Origin: CAVWTN01 sp963757945
GTDB taxonomy: Bacteria > Vulcanimicrobiota > Vulcanimicrobiia > Vulcanimicrobiales > Vulcanimicrobiaceae
Reading direction: 5' to 3'
DNA: 64,000 nucleotides
Assembly: GCA_963757945.1 (NCBI GenBank)
Contig: CAVWTN010000001.1
Location: 372,001-436,000, forward strand
Made by a program: the position numbers and the translations under genes
Notes under the pieces: generated by a model
Databases searched by the model: none
The model's input: only the letters and a program-made list of their open reading frames with translations
Told to the model about the DNA's origin: nothing
In this document: piece after piece, positions 1-7,227 of the stretch
Position numbering within the stretch: position 1 is the first letter of the stretch
Layout of the letters: the number at the start of each line of letters is the position of its first letter

Positions 1-1
1 T

Positions 2-100
2 GTCAAGCAATTCGAAGCGTCCCGCCAGATGATGAAACAGTTCGGCGGGAACAAGAAGAAGATTCCCAAGATGCTCGGGCGTCTGGGTAGCGGCAAGTAA
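2..100 (+). CDS. ffh: Signal recognition particle protein Ffh, C-terminal end (partial)
   Basis: Only the last 32 codons lie in the window; the 5' part is outside. The visible tail, with a Met-rich stretch (ASRQMMKQFGG) followed by a basic KKKIPKMLGRLGSGK end, is the characteristic C-terminus of the Ffh M domain, which binds SRP RNA and signal sequences. Being followed by rpsP, a KH-domain gene and rimM is the classical ffh-rpsP-khpA-rimM order, which supports the call. The matching SRP RNA gene lies at the far end of this window, near 60.8 kb. Confidence 0.85.
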   Translation, partial: VKQFEASRQMMKQFGGNKKKIPKMLGRLGSGK

Positions 101-153
101 CCGCACCGGCGCATTCGCGCCGAACATCGCATAGAAAGAGAACGAGAGAATTC

Positions 154-447
154 ATGGTCAAGATCCGACTGCGCCGCACGGGCGCCAAGAAACAACCGAC
201 GTACCGCTTCGTGGTCGCCGACGTGCGCTCGCCGCGTGACGGACGCTTCATCGAGATCCTCGGGCACTACAACCCGCGGACCGAGCCGAAGACCGTCGTC
301 TTCAACGAAGAGAAGGCCAAGGAATGGCTTGCGAAGGGTGCGCAACCCAGCGACACCGTTCGCCGGCTGTTCGCCGAGCGCGGACTCATCGAACGCGGTC
401 CGATTCCGACGAGCAAGCGCAAACCGAAGAGTTCAAAGGGAAGCTAG
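154..447 (+). CDS. rpsP: 30S ribosomal protein S16
   Basis: A 97-residue protein beginning MVKIRLRRTGAKKQPTYR, the conserved N-terminus of bacterial S16, with the family motif DGRFIEILGHYNP at about residues 29-41. The length is normal (80-100 residues), with a short basic tail. S16 is needed for assembly of the 30S 5' domain. It starts 53 bp after ffh and is followed 3 bp after its stop by the KH-domain gene, so these genes are almost certainly co-transcribed. Confidence 0.97.
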   Translation: MVKIRLRRTGAKKQPTYRFVVADVRSPRDGRFIEILGHYNPRTEPKTVVFNEEKAKEWLAKGAQPSDTVRRLFAERGLIERGPIPTSKRKPKSSKGS

Positions 448-450
448 CCG

Positions 451-1047
451 ATGAGCGCGTTCGACGACGAGTTCGGCCTCTTCGGAGATGAAGGGCCGCA
501 GGAGGACGAGCGGCGCTCGACCCTCGGAGCGCGCAAGATCGAAAGCGGCGATTCGAACAACGACGAGATCGAGTTCGAGGACGCGCGTCCGCGGCGCCCC
601 TCGAACCGTTCCGCTTCCACGTCGACCGGCTCTCCTTCGACCGGCTCAGGGTTCACGGGCCCAGCTGGGCGCAACGGCGTCGCCCGGCGGCGGCGCGACG
701 CTGCCGGACCCCGCGAGCAGTTGCCGGCGGAGATCGCGCACCCGCGCGCGACCGAACTCCTCACCTATCTGGCGAAGAAGCTGGTCAGCAAGCCGGAAGC
801 CGTCGCAGTGGAATTGCACCAAGATCGCAACGGCGCCGTGCTCGAACTGGAAGTCGATGCCGAGGACTTGGGCAAGGTGATCGGCCGCGGCGGGCGGGTC
901 GCGCAAGCGCTTCGAACGCTCGTGCGGGCCGGGGCGCAGGGACGCGTGACCGTGGACATCATCGACGTCGATGAAGACGACGAGGACGACGAGGTCGAGG
1001 GCGCGTTGGAAGCGACGCCCGCGCCGAACGCCGCGCCGGAAGAGTAG
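451..1047 (+). CDS. khpA: KH-domain RNA-binding protein (KhpA-like) with long N-terminal extension
   Basis: A 198-residue protein with a single KH domain at about residues 95-175. It carries the GxxG RNA-binding loop in GKVIGRGGRVAQALRTLV and the usual LLTYLAKKLVSKPEAV helix before it. KhpA normally has about 76-80 residues. Here a roughly 90-residue acidic, low-complexity N-terminus and a very acidic tail (DEDDEDDEVEG) are added. The position between rpsP and rimM is diagnostic for KhpA, a small RNA chaperone that pairs with KhpB in many bacteria. Residues about 55-72 (SPSTGSGFTGPA region) are encoded by DNA resembling a dispersed intergenic repeat; see the repeat entry. Confidence 0.85.
   Translation: MSAFDDEFGLFGDEGPQEDERRSTLGARKIESGDSNNDEIEFEDARPRRPSNRSASTSTGSPSTGSGFTGPAGRNGVARRRRDAAGPREQLPAEIAHPRATELLTYLAKKLVSKPEAVAVELHQDRNGAVLELEVDAEDLGKVIGRGGRVAQALRTLVRAGAQGRVTVDIIDVDEDDEDDEVEGALEATPAPNAAPEE
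634..662. repeat. Dispersed 'CTTCGAC...CTCAGG' repeat inside the KH-protein gene
   Basis: The DNA reads CCTTCGACCGGCTCAGGG and then a GTTCACGGGCC tail. This resembles the short repeats found between genes in many bacterial genomes, whose antisense translation gives the signature PEPVEG; here the antisense frame reads NPEPVEG. It is in frame and encodes part of the disordered linker of the KH protein. A related copy with a hairpin lies at 35181-35207. Two copies in one window are suggestive, not proof. Confidence 0.45.
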
Positions 1048-1050
1048 CAC

Positions 1051-1575
1051 GTGCCCTCCGCTCGAGTCGCGGTCGCTCGCCTCGCGGGCGTTTTCGGGAT
1101 TCGCGGCGAGCTGAAGTGCAAGCCGGCGGCGTTCGGTGACGCCGTCCTAGCTCCGGGCCGAACGTACTTTACCGCCGCCGATCCCGCGCAGGGCTCGGCG
1201 GTCGTGCTTGCGAGCGTCCGGCGCCATCACGAGCGCTCGATCGTGACGGTCGCGGGGATCGATACGCCCGAGGCCGCGCAAGCGCTCGTCGGCACGGAGC
1301 TCTTCCTCGAGCGTGACGAGATCCAACTTGGCGCCGGGGAGTACTTCGATGCGGACCTCGTCGGCTTGCGGCTCCTCGACGAAGCCGGGCGCGACTGCGG
1401 AACGGTCGTGCGGGTCGAGCACTATCCCGCCCAGGATTGCCTGGTCGTCGCTCCCGGGAACGCGCTCGTTCCGCTGGTCCGCGCGTTCGCGCCGAAGATC
1501 GATCTTACGGCGCGAACGATTGCGATGACCCTGCCGCGCGGGCTTCTGGACGAAAGCGACGCGGAACAGGCCTGA
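1051..1575 (+). CDS. rimM: Ribosome maturation factor RimM
   Basis: A 174-residue protein with a GTG start 3 bp after the KH-gene stop. The N-terminal RimM barrel begins VAVARLAGVFGIRGELKCKP, matching the family signature (G-x-x-GIRGE). The C-terminal PRC-barrel half starts near residue 95 (YFDADLVGLRLLDEAGRDCGTV) and ends with the typical LVPLVRAFAPKIDL stretch. RimM binds S19 and assists 30S head maturation. Usually trmD and rplS follow; here the next gene is on the opposite strand, so the canonical operon is broken after rimM. Confidence 0.95.
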   Translation: MPSARVAVARLAGVFGIRGELKCKPAAFGDAVLAPGRTYFTAADPAQGSAVVLASVRRHHERSIVTVAGIDTPEAAQALVGTELFLERDEIQLGAGEYFDADLVGLRLLDEAGRDCGTVVRVEHYPAQDCLVVAPGNALVPLVRAFAPKIDLTARTIAMTLPRGLLDESDAEQA

Positions 1576-1577
1576 GC

Positions 1578-2630
1578 TTAGCCGTGCTTGCCCTTCTTGA
1601 CGGGCCCTAGGATCGAGTCGAACGTTTCCTTGACCACGCCCTGCAAGGCGAGATCGTCTCCCGTGCGCCCGCTGGCTTGGAAGTTGGAGTGGCGCGTCGC
1701 GACGACGTTGCCGGCGCAGTCGTATGCGACGAGGTCGAACTTCGCGTAGGCATACGCATTGAAGCCTGCTTCGATGCGCGTGAAGACCAGCGAGCCGCCG
1801 AAGATGCGCGCGCTCGGAACGAGGCCGGCGGAAAGGCAGATCTGAGATCCCTGAACCGCGAAATCGCTCGTCGTGGAATCGATGAAGACCGGCGCCTTGA
1901 TGCGCTTGGTGAGCTCGCGGGCGATCATATCTTCGATCTCGGCTTTTGCCGCGGCATCCGCCTTCCCGATCACGTGGAGGACGGCGACCTGGATATCGTC
2001 GCCTGAGGGCGCCAGCGCGGAGGCCGTTGAGGTTTGGGGCGTCGCCGCTTGGCCGGAGGACCCGCCGCTCGGGCCGCCAGCCACGTCTTGCGCGGGACGC
2101 TTTTCGAAGAGCGCGTTGAGGTTCGCCTCGTTCTTTTTCGCGGCCGGCGTGGCGGTCGCCGTGGGGGGCGGCGTTGCTTCGAGCGCCACGGTGTAGCGCC
2201 CGGCGTGCCGCAAGATCGCCGTTCTGATCGCATCGGCCTGCGCGGTCGCCTCGTTGTACGTCCCGATCTGAAGCGAATCGCTCCACACTTGGATCCCGGA
2301 GTGCGTGCTGACGACTTGGTTGATGAGCGTGATCGCGTTTCCGAGCGGCGAGATGTAGCCCGTCACGTAATAATCCGCGCCGGCATCGCGCGCCGCGTCG
2401 AGGAAATGCTGGCGATCGGTCCCCGCCGCCGGTGCCTTGACCGTGACTCCGCCGAGCGCCGTCAGGCGAACCGCATAGAGCGCGCTCACTTTCCCGCCCG
2501 CCTGCGGATCGGCGTTCCCCGTGACCGTCAGCGGATACACGACGACGACGGGATCGCCTTGGGCGCCGCTGGCGCCGAGCAGCGGCACCGTGAACGCGCA
2601 AAAGGCGAGGAGTGCGAGCAGATGTTTCAT
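1578..2630 (-). CDS. Exported protein of unknown function
   Basis: A 350-residue protein. I chose the ATG at 2630 because it opens a clear signal peptide (MKHLLALLAFCAFTVPLLGASGAQ) and overlaps the stop of the upstream BrkB-family gene by 4 bp (ATGA), implying translational coupling. The region after the signal (VVYPLTVTGNADPQAGGKV, then GADYYVTGYISPLGNAITL) resembles periplasmic proteins that compute a 'functional' string, as in the CsgG/TolB-like or LpoB fold, but I cannot assign a family. The middle is Ala/Pro/Thr-rich and looks disordered. It probably acts in the periplasm. Confidence 0.75.
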   Translation of the reverse strand: MKHLLALLAFCAFTVPLLGASGAQGDPVVVVYPLTVTGNADPQAGGKVSALYAVRLTALGGVTVKAPAAGTDRQHFLDAARDAGADYYVTGYISPLGNAITLINQVVSTHSGIQVWSDSLQIGTYNEATAQADAIRTAILRHAGRYTVALEATPPPTATATPAAKKNEANLNALFEKRPAQDVAGGPSGGSSGQAATPQTSTASALAPSGDDIQVAVLHVIGKADAAAKAEIEDMIARELTKRIKAPVFIDSTTSDFAVQGSQICLSAGLVPSARIFGGSLVFTRIEAGFNAYAYAKFDLVAYDCAGNVVATRHSNFQASGRTGDDLALQGVVKETFDSILGPVKKGKHG

Positions 2631-3481
2631 GCGGAGCGTCTTTCTGATGAGGAAGGTGAATTCGCGCGCGCAGGCGTCCAGCGAGCCCACTGTGCGCTAA
2701 GGAGTGCGCCGTAAAGGAAGATGATTCCCATGTAATAGAGCCACAGCAATAGGATCGCGAACGTCGAAACGGCGCCGTACACGCGCATGAGATTCACGTG
2801 CGTCGAGTAGACCGCGAATGCGATCTGGGCGATCTCCCACGCGACCGCGGTGAAGAAGGCACCCGGGATGCCGAACCACCACGGCATCCGGTCGTTCGGA
2901 AGATACGTATAGAGGATCGCGGCGAGCAGGAAGATCAACACGAACCCCGTGGCATAGCTGACCACCTGCGAGGCGACGACCGACTCGCGCAGCCCCCCGA
3001 GGTGCACCACGATCGAGACGAGCAGCGGGACGGTGGTCGCGGCGAGCAGCAAGACGCCGGTCACCGGCAACATGACCAGGGCCAGGAAGATGTCGCTCAG
3101 GAAGGGCCGGCCCTCCGGGATTCCGAGCGCGCGATTGAGCGCATACGCCAGTGCCATGAACAGATTCTTGGCCGACCAGGCCAGCACGAGCAGACCGATG
3201 ATGCCGGAGATGATTCCCGGGACGCCGCGCGTCTGGACCAGCAGGTTCAGGTTGTCGGCGACGATCTCGTGGATCCCCGGGGCGAGCGTCGCGATGAGCG
3301 CCAGCCCGCGCTCTTGGCCCGCCTGCGTTCCGTACACGTAGGCAAGGATGCCGAGCGTGAGTAACACGATGGGGAAGATGGCAAAGAGCGCGTTGAAGGC
3401 GATCGCCTGGGCCAATAGGACGCAGCCGTCTTGCGAGAAGCGGCGCGCCGCGCCGCGGAAGACGTCGATCACGCGGCCCAT
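2627..3481 (-). CDS. YihY/virulence factor BrkB family membrane protein
   Basis: A 284-residue integral membrane protein with about six hydrophobic segments. The N-terminus (AQAIAFNALFAIFPIVLLTLGILAY) has the family pattern of an amphipathic helix followed by a 'F-x-x-x-P' membrane segment. The segment LVLAWSAKNLFMALAYALNRA and the end region LLLWLYYMGIIFLYGALLSAQWAR also match the family. This family was once mislabelled RNase BN and its function is unknown. The gene is coupled to the exported protein downstream. Confidence 0.88.
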   Translation of the reverse strand: MGRVIDVFRGAARRFSQDGCVLLAQAIAFNALFAIFPIVLLTLGILAYVYGTQAGQERGLALIATLAPGIHEIVADNLNLLVQTRGVPGIISGIIGLLVLAWSAKNLFMALAYALNRALGIPEGRPFLSDIFLALVMLPVTGVLLLAATTVPLLVSIVVHLGGLRESVVASQVVSYATGFVLIFLLAAILYTYLPNDRMPWWFGIPGAFFTAVAWEIAQIAFAVYSTHVNLMRVYGAVSTFAILLLWLYYMGIIFLYGALLSAQWARWTPARANSPSSSERRSA

Positions 3482-3493
3482 GGAGCGCCCCGC

Positions 3494-4012
3494 GTGCTTG
3501 GAGCGCTGATCGTCACTGTCCTGATCGACGGTCTGCCGATCGAGGCATCGATCCCGGCCGTGCTGAGCGCCGGCACGATCGTGGCGCCGCTGGACCCGTT
3601 CGTGCGGCGTCTTGCCCGGCGCATCGAATTCGACCGCGCGACCGGGGCGATCCGCATCGTGGGGGACGGCTGCACCGCGGAACTAGCGATCGGAGACCGC
3701 AGGCTCCGGGGAGATTCGAAGGTCGCGAGGCTCCCCATCGCTCCCTTCGTGCGCGACGGGCAACCCCAAATCCCGCTCGCCGCGGTCGCGCGAGCACTCG
3801 GAGCGAGCGTGAGCTACGATGCGCGTTCGCGGACGGTCGAGATCATCGAGGCGCCTGCGCCGGCGCTCGCGAGCCCCCTCCCCCAGCCGGTTCCGGCGGG
3901 TCCGCCCCGCGCGACGTTCACGCCGCAGCCGATCGCGACGCCGCGGCCCGTGGTGAGCGGTATCCCGCAAGTGCGGCGAACGCCGATCGAAGAGCGCCCC
4001 TCGCAGCCTTAA
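3494..4012 (+). CDS. Stalk-domain protein (copper amine oxidase N-terminal-like)
   Basis: The segment LIDGLPIEASIPAVLSAGTIVAPLDPFVRRLARRIEFD, followed by PLAAVARALGASVSYDARSRTVEI, is the paired beta-alpha pattern of the copper amine oxidase N-terminal ('stalk') domain, seen in extracytoplasmic proteins of Firmicutes and some other phyla. The C-terminal third is Pro-rich. I placed the start at the GTG at 3494, giving about 172 residues, because a longer reading from 3431 would overlap the start of the divergent BrkB gene. The N-terminus may act as a short export signal. Function is unknown. The gene ends 4 bp inside its convergent neighbour. Confidence 0.7.
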   Translation: MLGALIVTVLIDGLPIEASIPAVLSAGTIVAPLDPFVRRLARRIEFDRATGAIRIVGDGCTAELAIGDRRLRGDSKVARLPIAPFVRDGQPQIPLAAVARALGASVSYDARSRTVEIIEAPAPALASPLPQPVPAGPPRATFTPQPIATPRPVVSGIPQVRRTPIEERPSQP

Positions 4013-4707
4013 GCCGAAGGCGTGGCCGCCGAGGCCGCGGCATGACTGGGGAGCGGCGGTGCTTCGATCAGCGCCTTCAGCGTGAGCAGCATCTTGCGCT
4101 GCATGATGAAATGCGCCGTGTCGACGAGCGGGACGGGCGGCACGTGCGGGCCGAGCCTGAAGCGCGCGATGACTCGCGTGCGATACGGGTCGAGCGCCTC
4201 GAGGACGAACGCCCAGGTTCCGTGCAGCGCGATCCCCCCGGCTTGCACGTTCGCCCAGTCGCCCGGGGCGATCAGGACGAGCGAGCGCTCGGGTTCGATG
4301 CGAGCGACGATCTGGGCGGCTTGCCCGTTGAAACGCTCGGGCGCGCCGAGCGGAATCGTCTCGCCGACCGAGCGCTCTTTCTGGAATTCCGGGACGATGC
4401 GATCGGCGGATGGCATCTGGGCGCCGACGAGGTTCTCCAGCGCCGTGTAGCTGTAAAAGCCCGCCCGGTCTTGCCCGAGCTGCACGAACCAGGGCCAGAT
4501 CACCTGCGGAGTCGCGGCGATCGTGACGGCATGCGTTGCGGAGTAGACGGCATCCCGCGAGAGGTCGTCTCCGGGATAATTACGCGCGAGCTCTTCATCG
4601 GTTGCGCCCCAGCGGGAGTAGATTGGTTGCAGCACATTGTGCGCGACGGCCAGACCTGCAACGGCAACGCCGAGGGCAGCCCCGCGCTTCGCAAGTTTCT
4701 TCAGCAT
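4009..4707 (-). CDS. SRPBCC-fold lipid-binding-like protein
   Basis: A 232-residue protein with an N-terminal hydrophobic helix (AALGVAVAGLAVAHNVLQPI) that may be a signal anchor. The rest looks like a SRPBCC/START-type fold: AVTIAATPQVIWPWFVQLGQDRAGFYSY is a hallmark of this group, as is the later TWAFVLEALDPYRTRVIARFRLG. These proteins bind hydrophobic ligands in a helix-grip cavity; no substrate can be inferred. It is a single gene between convergent and divergent neighbours. Confidence 0.8.
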   Translation of the reverse strand: MLKKLAKRGAALGVAVAGLAVAHNVLQPIYSRWGATDEELARNYPGDDLSRDAVYSATHAVTIAATPQVIWPWFVQLGQDRAGFYSYTALENLVGAQMPSADRIVPEFQKERSVGETIPLGAPERFNGQAAQIVARIEPERSLVLIAPGDWANVQAGGIALHGTWAFVLEALDPYRTRVIARFRLGPHVPPVPLVDTAHFIMQRKMLLTLKALIEAPPLPSHAAASAATPSA

Positions 4708-4805
4708 GCCGTCAAGGATCGAACCTCCGTGTGAACGCGGCGTGAAGCCGTGCGGCGCAAGCGGGCCGGTAGTTGCGCGGGCGCGTCGAGGCGAACCAAG
4801 CAGCT

Positions 4806-6752
4806 ATGGAATGGCTGCGGTTTTCGGCGCTCGAGCGTCATTACGGGGCGCGCGCGATCTTCACGGGCATCGGCGGCGTCCTTGCCGGCGGCGCCCGCGT
4901 GGGCTTGATCGGCGCCAACGGCGCGGGCAAATCGTCGCTGGTGCGGATCCTTGCGGGCATCGACGACCCCGACGGCGGGACCGTGGTGCGCGCGCGCGAG
5001 GCGCGGCTGGGCTACCTTTCGCAGGCGAGCGTCGAGGACGCGACGGCGACCTTGCGCGAGCTGCTCGAGGCGGCCTTCGCGCGTGTCCACGACGAGGAGG
5101 CGCGGCTGCGGGCGCTGGAGGTCGAGCTGAGCGCGGCGGCGGAGCGCGGCGACGATTCCGCGCAAGCCGCGCTCCTGCAGCGTTACGGCGACGCGCTGGA
5201 GGCCTTCGAGCGCCACGGGGGCGAGTCGATCGAACGCAAGATGATGGCCATGCTTGCCGCCTTCGGGTTCGCCGCGGAGGATCTCGATCGTCCCCTGGGC
5301 GGATTCTCGGGCGGCCAGCGCACGCGCGCCGCGCTCGCGCGCATGCTGCTCGAAGAGCCCGACTACTTGATCCTCGACGAGCCCACGAACCATTTGGACA
5401 TCAAGACGGTGCGCTGGCTCGAGGAGTTTCTCGTGAACGACCCTCGCGCGTGCCTGATCGTTTCGCACGACCGTATGTTCTTAGACCGGGTCGCCACGGA
5501 GATCTGGGATCTCGAGCGAGGCTCGCTCGTGCCGTATCTCTGCGCGCCCGGCCGAGCGTACGAAGACTATCTCGAGCAGAAGTCCGAACGCATCCTGCAG
5601 GCGCAACGCGCGTACGATGCCTCGGTGGCGGAAGCGGCGCGGCAGCAAGCGGCGCTCGCGGAACTGCGCACGCACGGTTCGCACAACTATTCGCACGTGC
5701 GCAGCCGCGAGAAGAAGCTCGCGAAGGTCGAACGCATCGACGCCCCCGTCGCGACGCGGCAACGCGTCGCGATCAAGCTCGATGCGGCCAGGCGCGCGAC
5801 GAACGGGATCGCGCTGCGCATCACGCGTCTCTCGAAGCGCTATGCGAAGCCGCTGTTCGCGCATCTCTCGATCGACGTGACGCGGGGCGAGCGATTGGCG
5901 ATCGTCGGGGAGAACGGCAGCGGCAAATCGACGCTCTTGAAGATCATCGACGGAACGGTCCGCGCGGACGAAGGGAGCGTGCGCATCGCCGACGGCGTGA
6001 AACTCGCGTACTTTTCGCAAGAGTCCGATGCCGCGCTGCCGGGCGGCGTCTCCGCGGTCGAAGCGGTGCTGGCCTCGGCGCCGATCCTGCCGCAGGATGC
6101 GCGCGCGTTGCTCGGCCGCATAGGCTTGGGCGGCGAGGCGGCCGATAAGCCGGTCGAAGCGTTTTCCGGCGGAGAGCGCCGCCGCATCATGCTCGCCTGT
6201 TTGATGGCGCGCGCGTCGGATTGCCTGCTGCTCGACGAGCCGACGAACGATCTGGACATCGCGAGCCGCGAAGCGCTCGAGGGCGTGCTCGCGGAGTATC
6301 GGGGCGCGATGCTCGTCGTGTCGCACGATCGCTATCTGCTCGCGCGCATCGCGGAACGCGTCGTTGCGCTCGGCGACGGCGTGGCGACGATCTTTCCCGA
6401 CGGCTACGAGGCCTACGAAGCATCGCTCGATGCGCCGGCGGCTCCGCCGGCATCGCCCGCCCGCTCGAAGGCCTCGCCGCCTTCCGCGATCAGCCGCGAG
6501 GCGGAGCGCGAGGAGCGCAAACGAAAGGCGGCGGATGCTCGGAAGCTCGAAGCAGCGGAAGCGGAGGTCGCTCGCCTGGACCGGCTCGTCGCTGATCTGC
6601 GGGTCGCGTTCGGCGATCCCGCGACCTACGGCGACCCGCAACGCGTCGCGGACTTCGGCGCCCAGCTGAAAAGCGCGGAGCGCGAAGCGGCACTCGCGAT
6701 CGAACGTTGGGAGCGGCTGGCGCTCGCGCACGAGGGCGAACCGGAAGCGTAA
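4806..6752 (+). CDS. ABC-F family ATP-binding protein (Uup-like)
   Basis: A 648-residue protein with two ABC ATPase domains and no membrane segment. The first has Walker A GANGAGKSS, signature FSGGQRTR and Walker B YLILDEPTNHLD. The second has GENGSGKST, FSGGERRR and CLLLDEPTNDLD. The linker between them carries the charged ABC-F P-site-tRNA-interaction motif region, and the C-terminus (EREERKRKAADARKLEAAEAEV) is a coiled coil like that of Uup. ABC-F proteins act on the ribosome. I used the ATG at 4806 (MEWLRFSALERHYG), the natural start of the first ABC fold; a longer frame exists upstream but adds no domain. Confidence 0.93.
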   Translation: MEWLRFSALERHYGARAIFTGIGGVLAGGARVGLIGANGAGKSSLVRILAGIDDPDGGTVVRAREARLGYLSQASVEDATATLRELLEAAFARVHDEEARLRALEVELSAAAERGDDSAQAALLQRYGDALEAFERHGGESIERKMMAMLAAFGFAAEDLDRPLGGFSGGQRTRAALARMLLEEPDYLILDEPTNHLDIKTVRWLEEFLVNDPRACLIVSHDRMFLDRVATEIWDLERGSLVPYLCAPGRAYEDYLEQKSERILQAQRAYDASVAEAARQQAALAELRTHGSHNYSHVRSREKKLAKVERIDAPVATRQRVAIKLDAARRATNGIALRITRLSKRYAKPLFAHLSIDVTRGERLAIVGENGSGKSTLLKIIDGTVRADEGSVRIADGVKLAYFSQESDAALPGGVSAVEAVLASAPILPQDARALLGRIGLGGEAADKPVEAFSGGERRRIMLACLMARASDCLLLDEPTNDLDIASREALEGVLAEYRGAMLVVSHDRYLLARIAERVVALGDGVATIFPDGYEAYEASLDAPAAPPASPARSKASPPSAISREAEREERKRKAADARKLEAAEAEVARLDRLVADLRVAFGDPATYGDPQRVADFGAQLKSAEREAALAIERWERLALAHEGEPEA

Positions 6753-6870
6753 ACGCGCTGGACGCGTTTCGGACGGCGCGGGTTCTATTCTCGTTGAACG
6801 CTCGCCGGGACCGCGAACGTGGGTTCCGTGCGGGCCGCATCGTCCGCTCACTCGTTCTGGAGGAATCACT

Positions 6871-7110
6871 ATGGCTAGGCTCAGCGCTCTGATCGACCCC
6901 TTGGCTCTCCTCTTGCCGGAGAGCATCTACGTGATCGTCGCGGAGGCACGGCATCCCCACGAGCCCATCACCGAGGTGCTGGATAAGGCGTTCGAAGGCG
7001 CGGGCGCTCATGAACGCGCCGAAGCGCAACGCCGCGTCGAGGTCATCATCGGCCTCGCGAACGCGGTGAAGAACGCCGCCGCCGGCCGCGCGCAAGAAGC
7101 GCGCTCGTAA
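6871..7110 (+). CDS. Small protein of unknown function
   Basis: A 79-residue protein preceded by a good ribosome binding site (GGAGG, 8 bp before the ATG). The sequence (MARLSALIDPLALLLPESIY) continues into a helical, charged region rich in Ala, Glu and Arg. No signal peptide, membrane segment or known motif is visible. It stands alone between the ABC-F gene and a strong hairpin, so it is probably its own transcription unit. Confidence 0.6.
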   Translation: MARLSALIDPLALLLPESIYVIVAEARHPHEPITEVLDKAFEGAGAHERAEAQRRVEVIIGLANAVKNAAAGRAQEARS

Positions 7111-7128
7111 CAACGTAAACCTCGTCGT

Positions 7129-7170
7129 GCTCGCTCGTGCTCCGGGGACGCCCCCCGAGCACGGGCGAGC
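7129..7170 (+). terminator. Strong GC-rich hairpin, possible terminator
   Basis: Nested complementary arms GCTCGC/GCGAGC (7129-7134 with 7165-7170), GTGCTC/GAGCAC (7137-7142 with 7157-7162) and GGGG/CCCC close around a 4-5 nt loop. There is no T-tract after it, so a Rho-independent role is uncertain. It lies 19 bp after the small protein gene and about 60 bp before the FAD oxidoreductase gene. Confidence 0.4.
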
Positions 7171-7227
7171 GCAAGCGCGACGCATCGCGCTCCGTCGTCA
7201 AAGAGAAACTGGAAAGGACGTGGCGTG

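Noticed and set aside
4637..6148. A 503-residue frame overlapping the ABC-F gene
   Set aside because: It is Arg/Ala/Gly-rich with no ATPase motifs; the correct ABC-F frame has both Walker A and B motifs.
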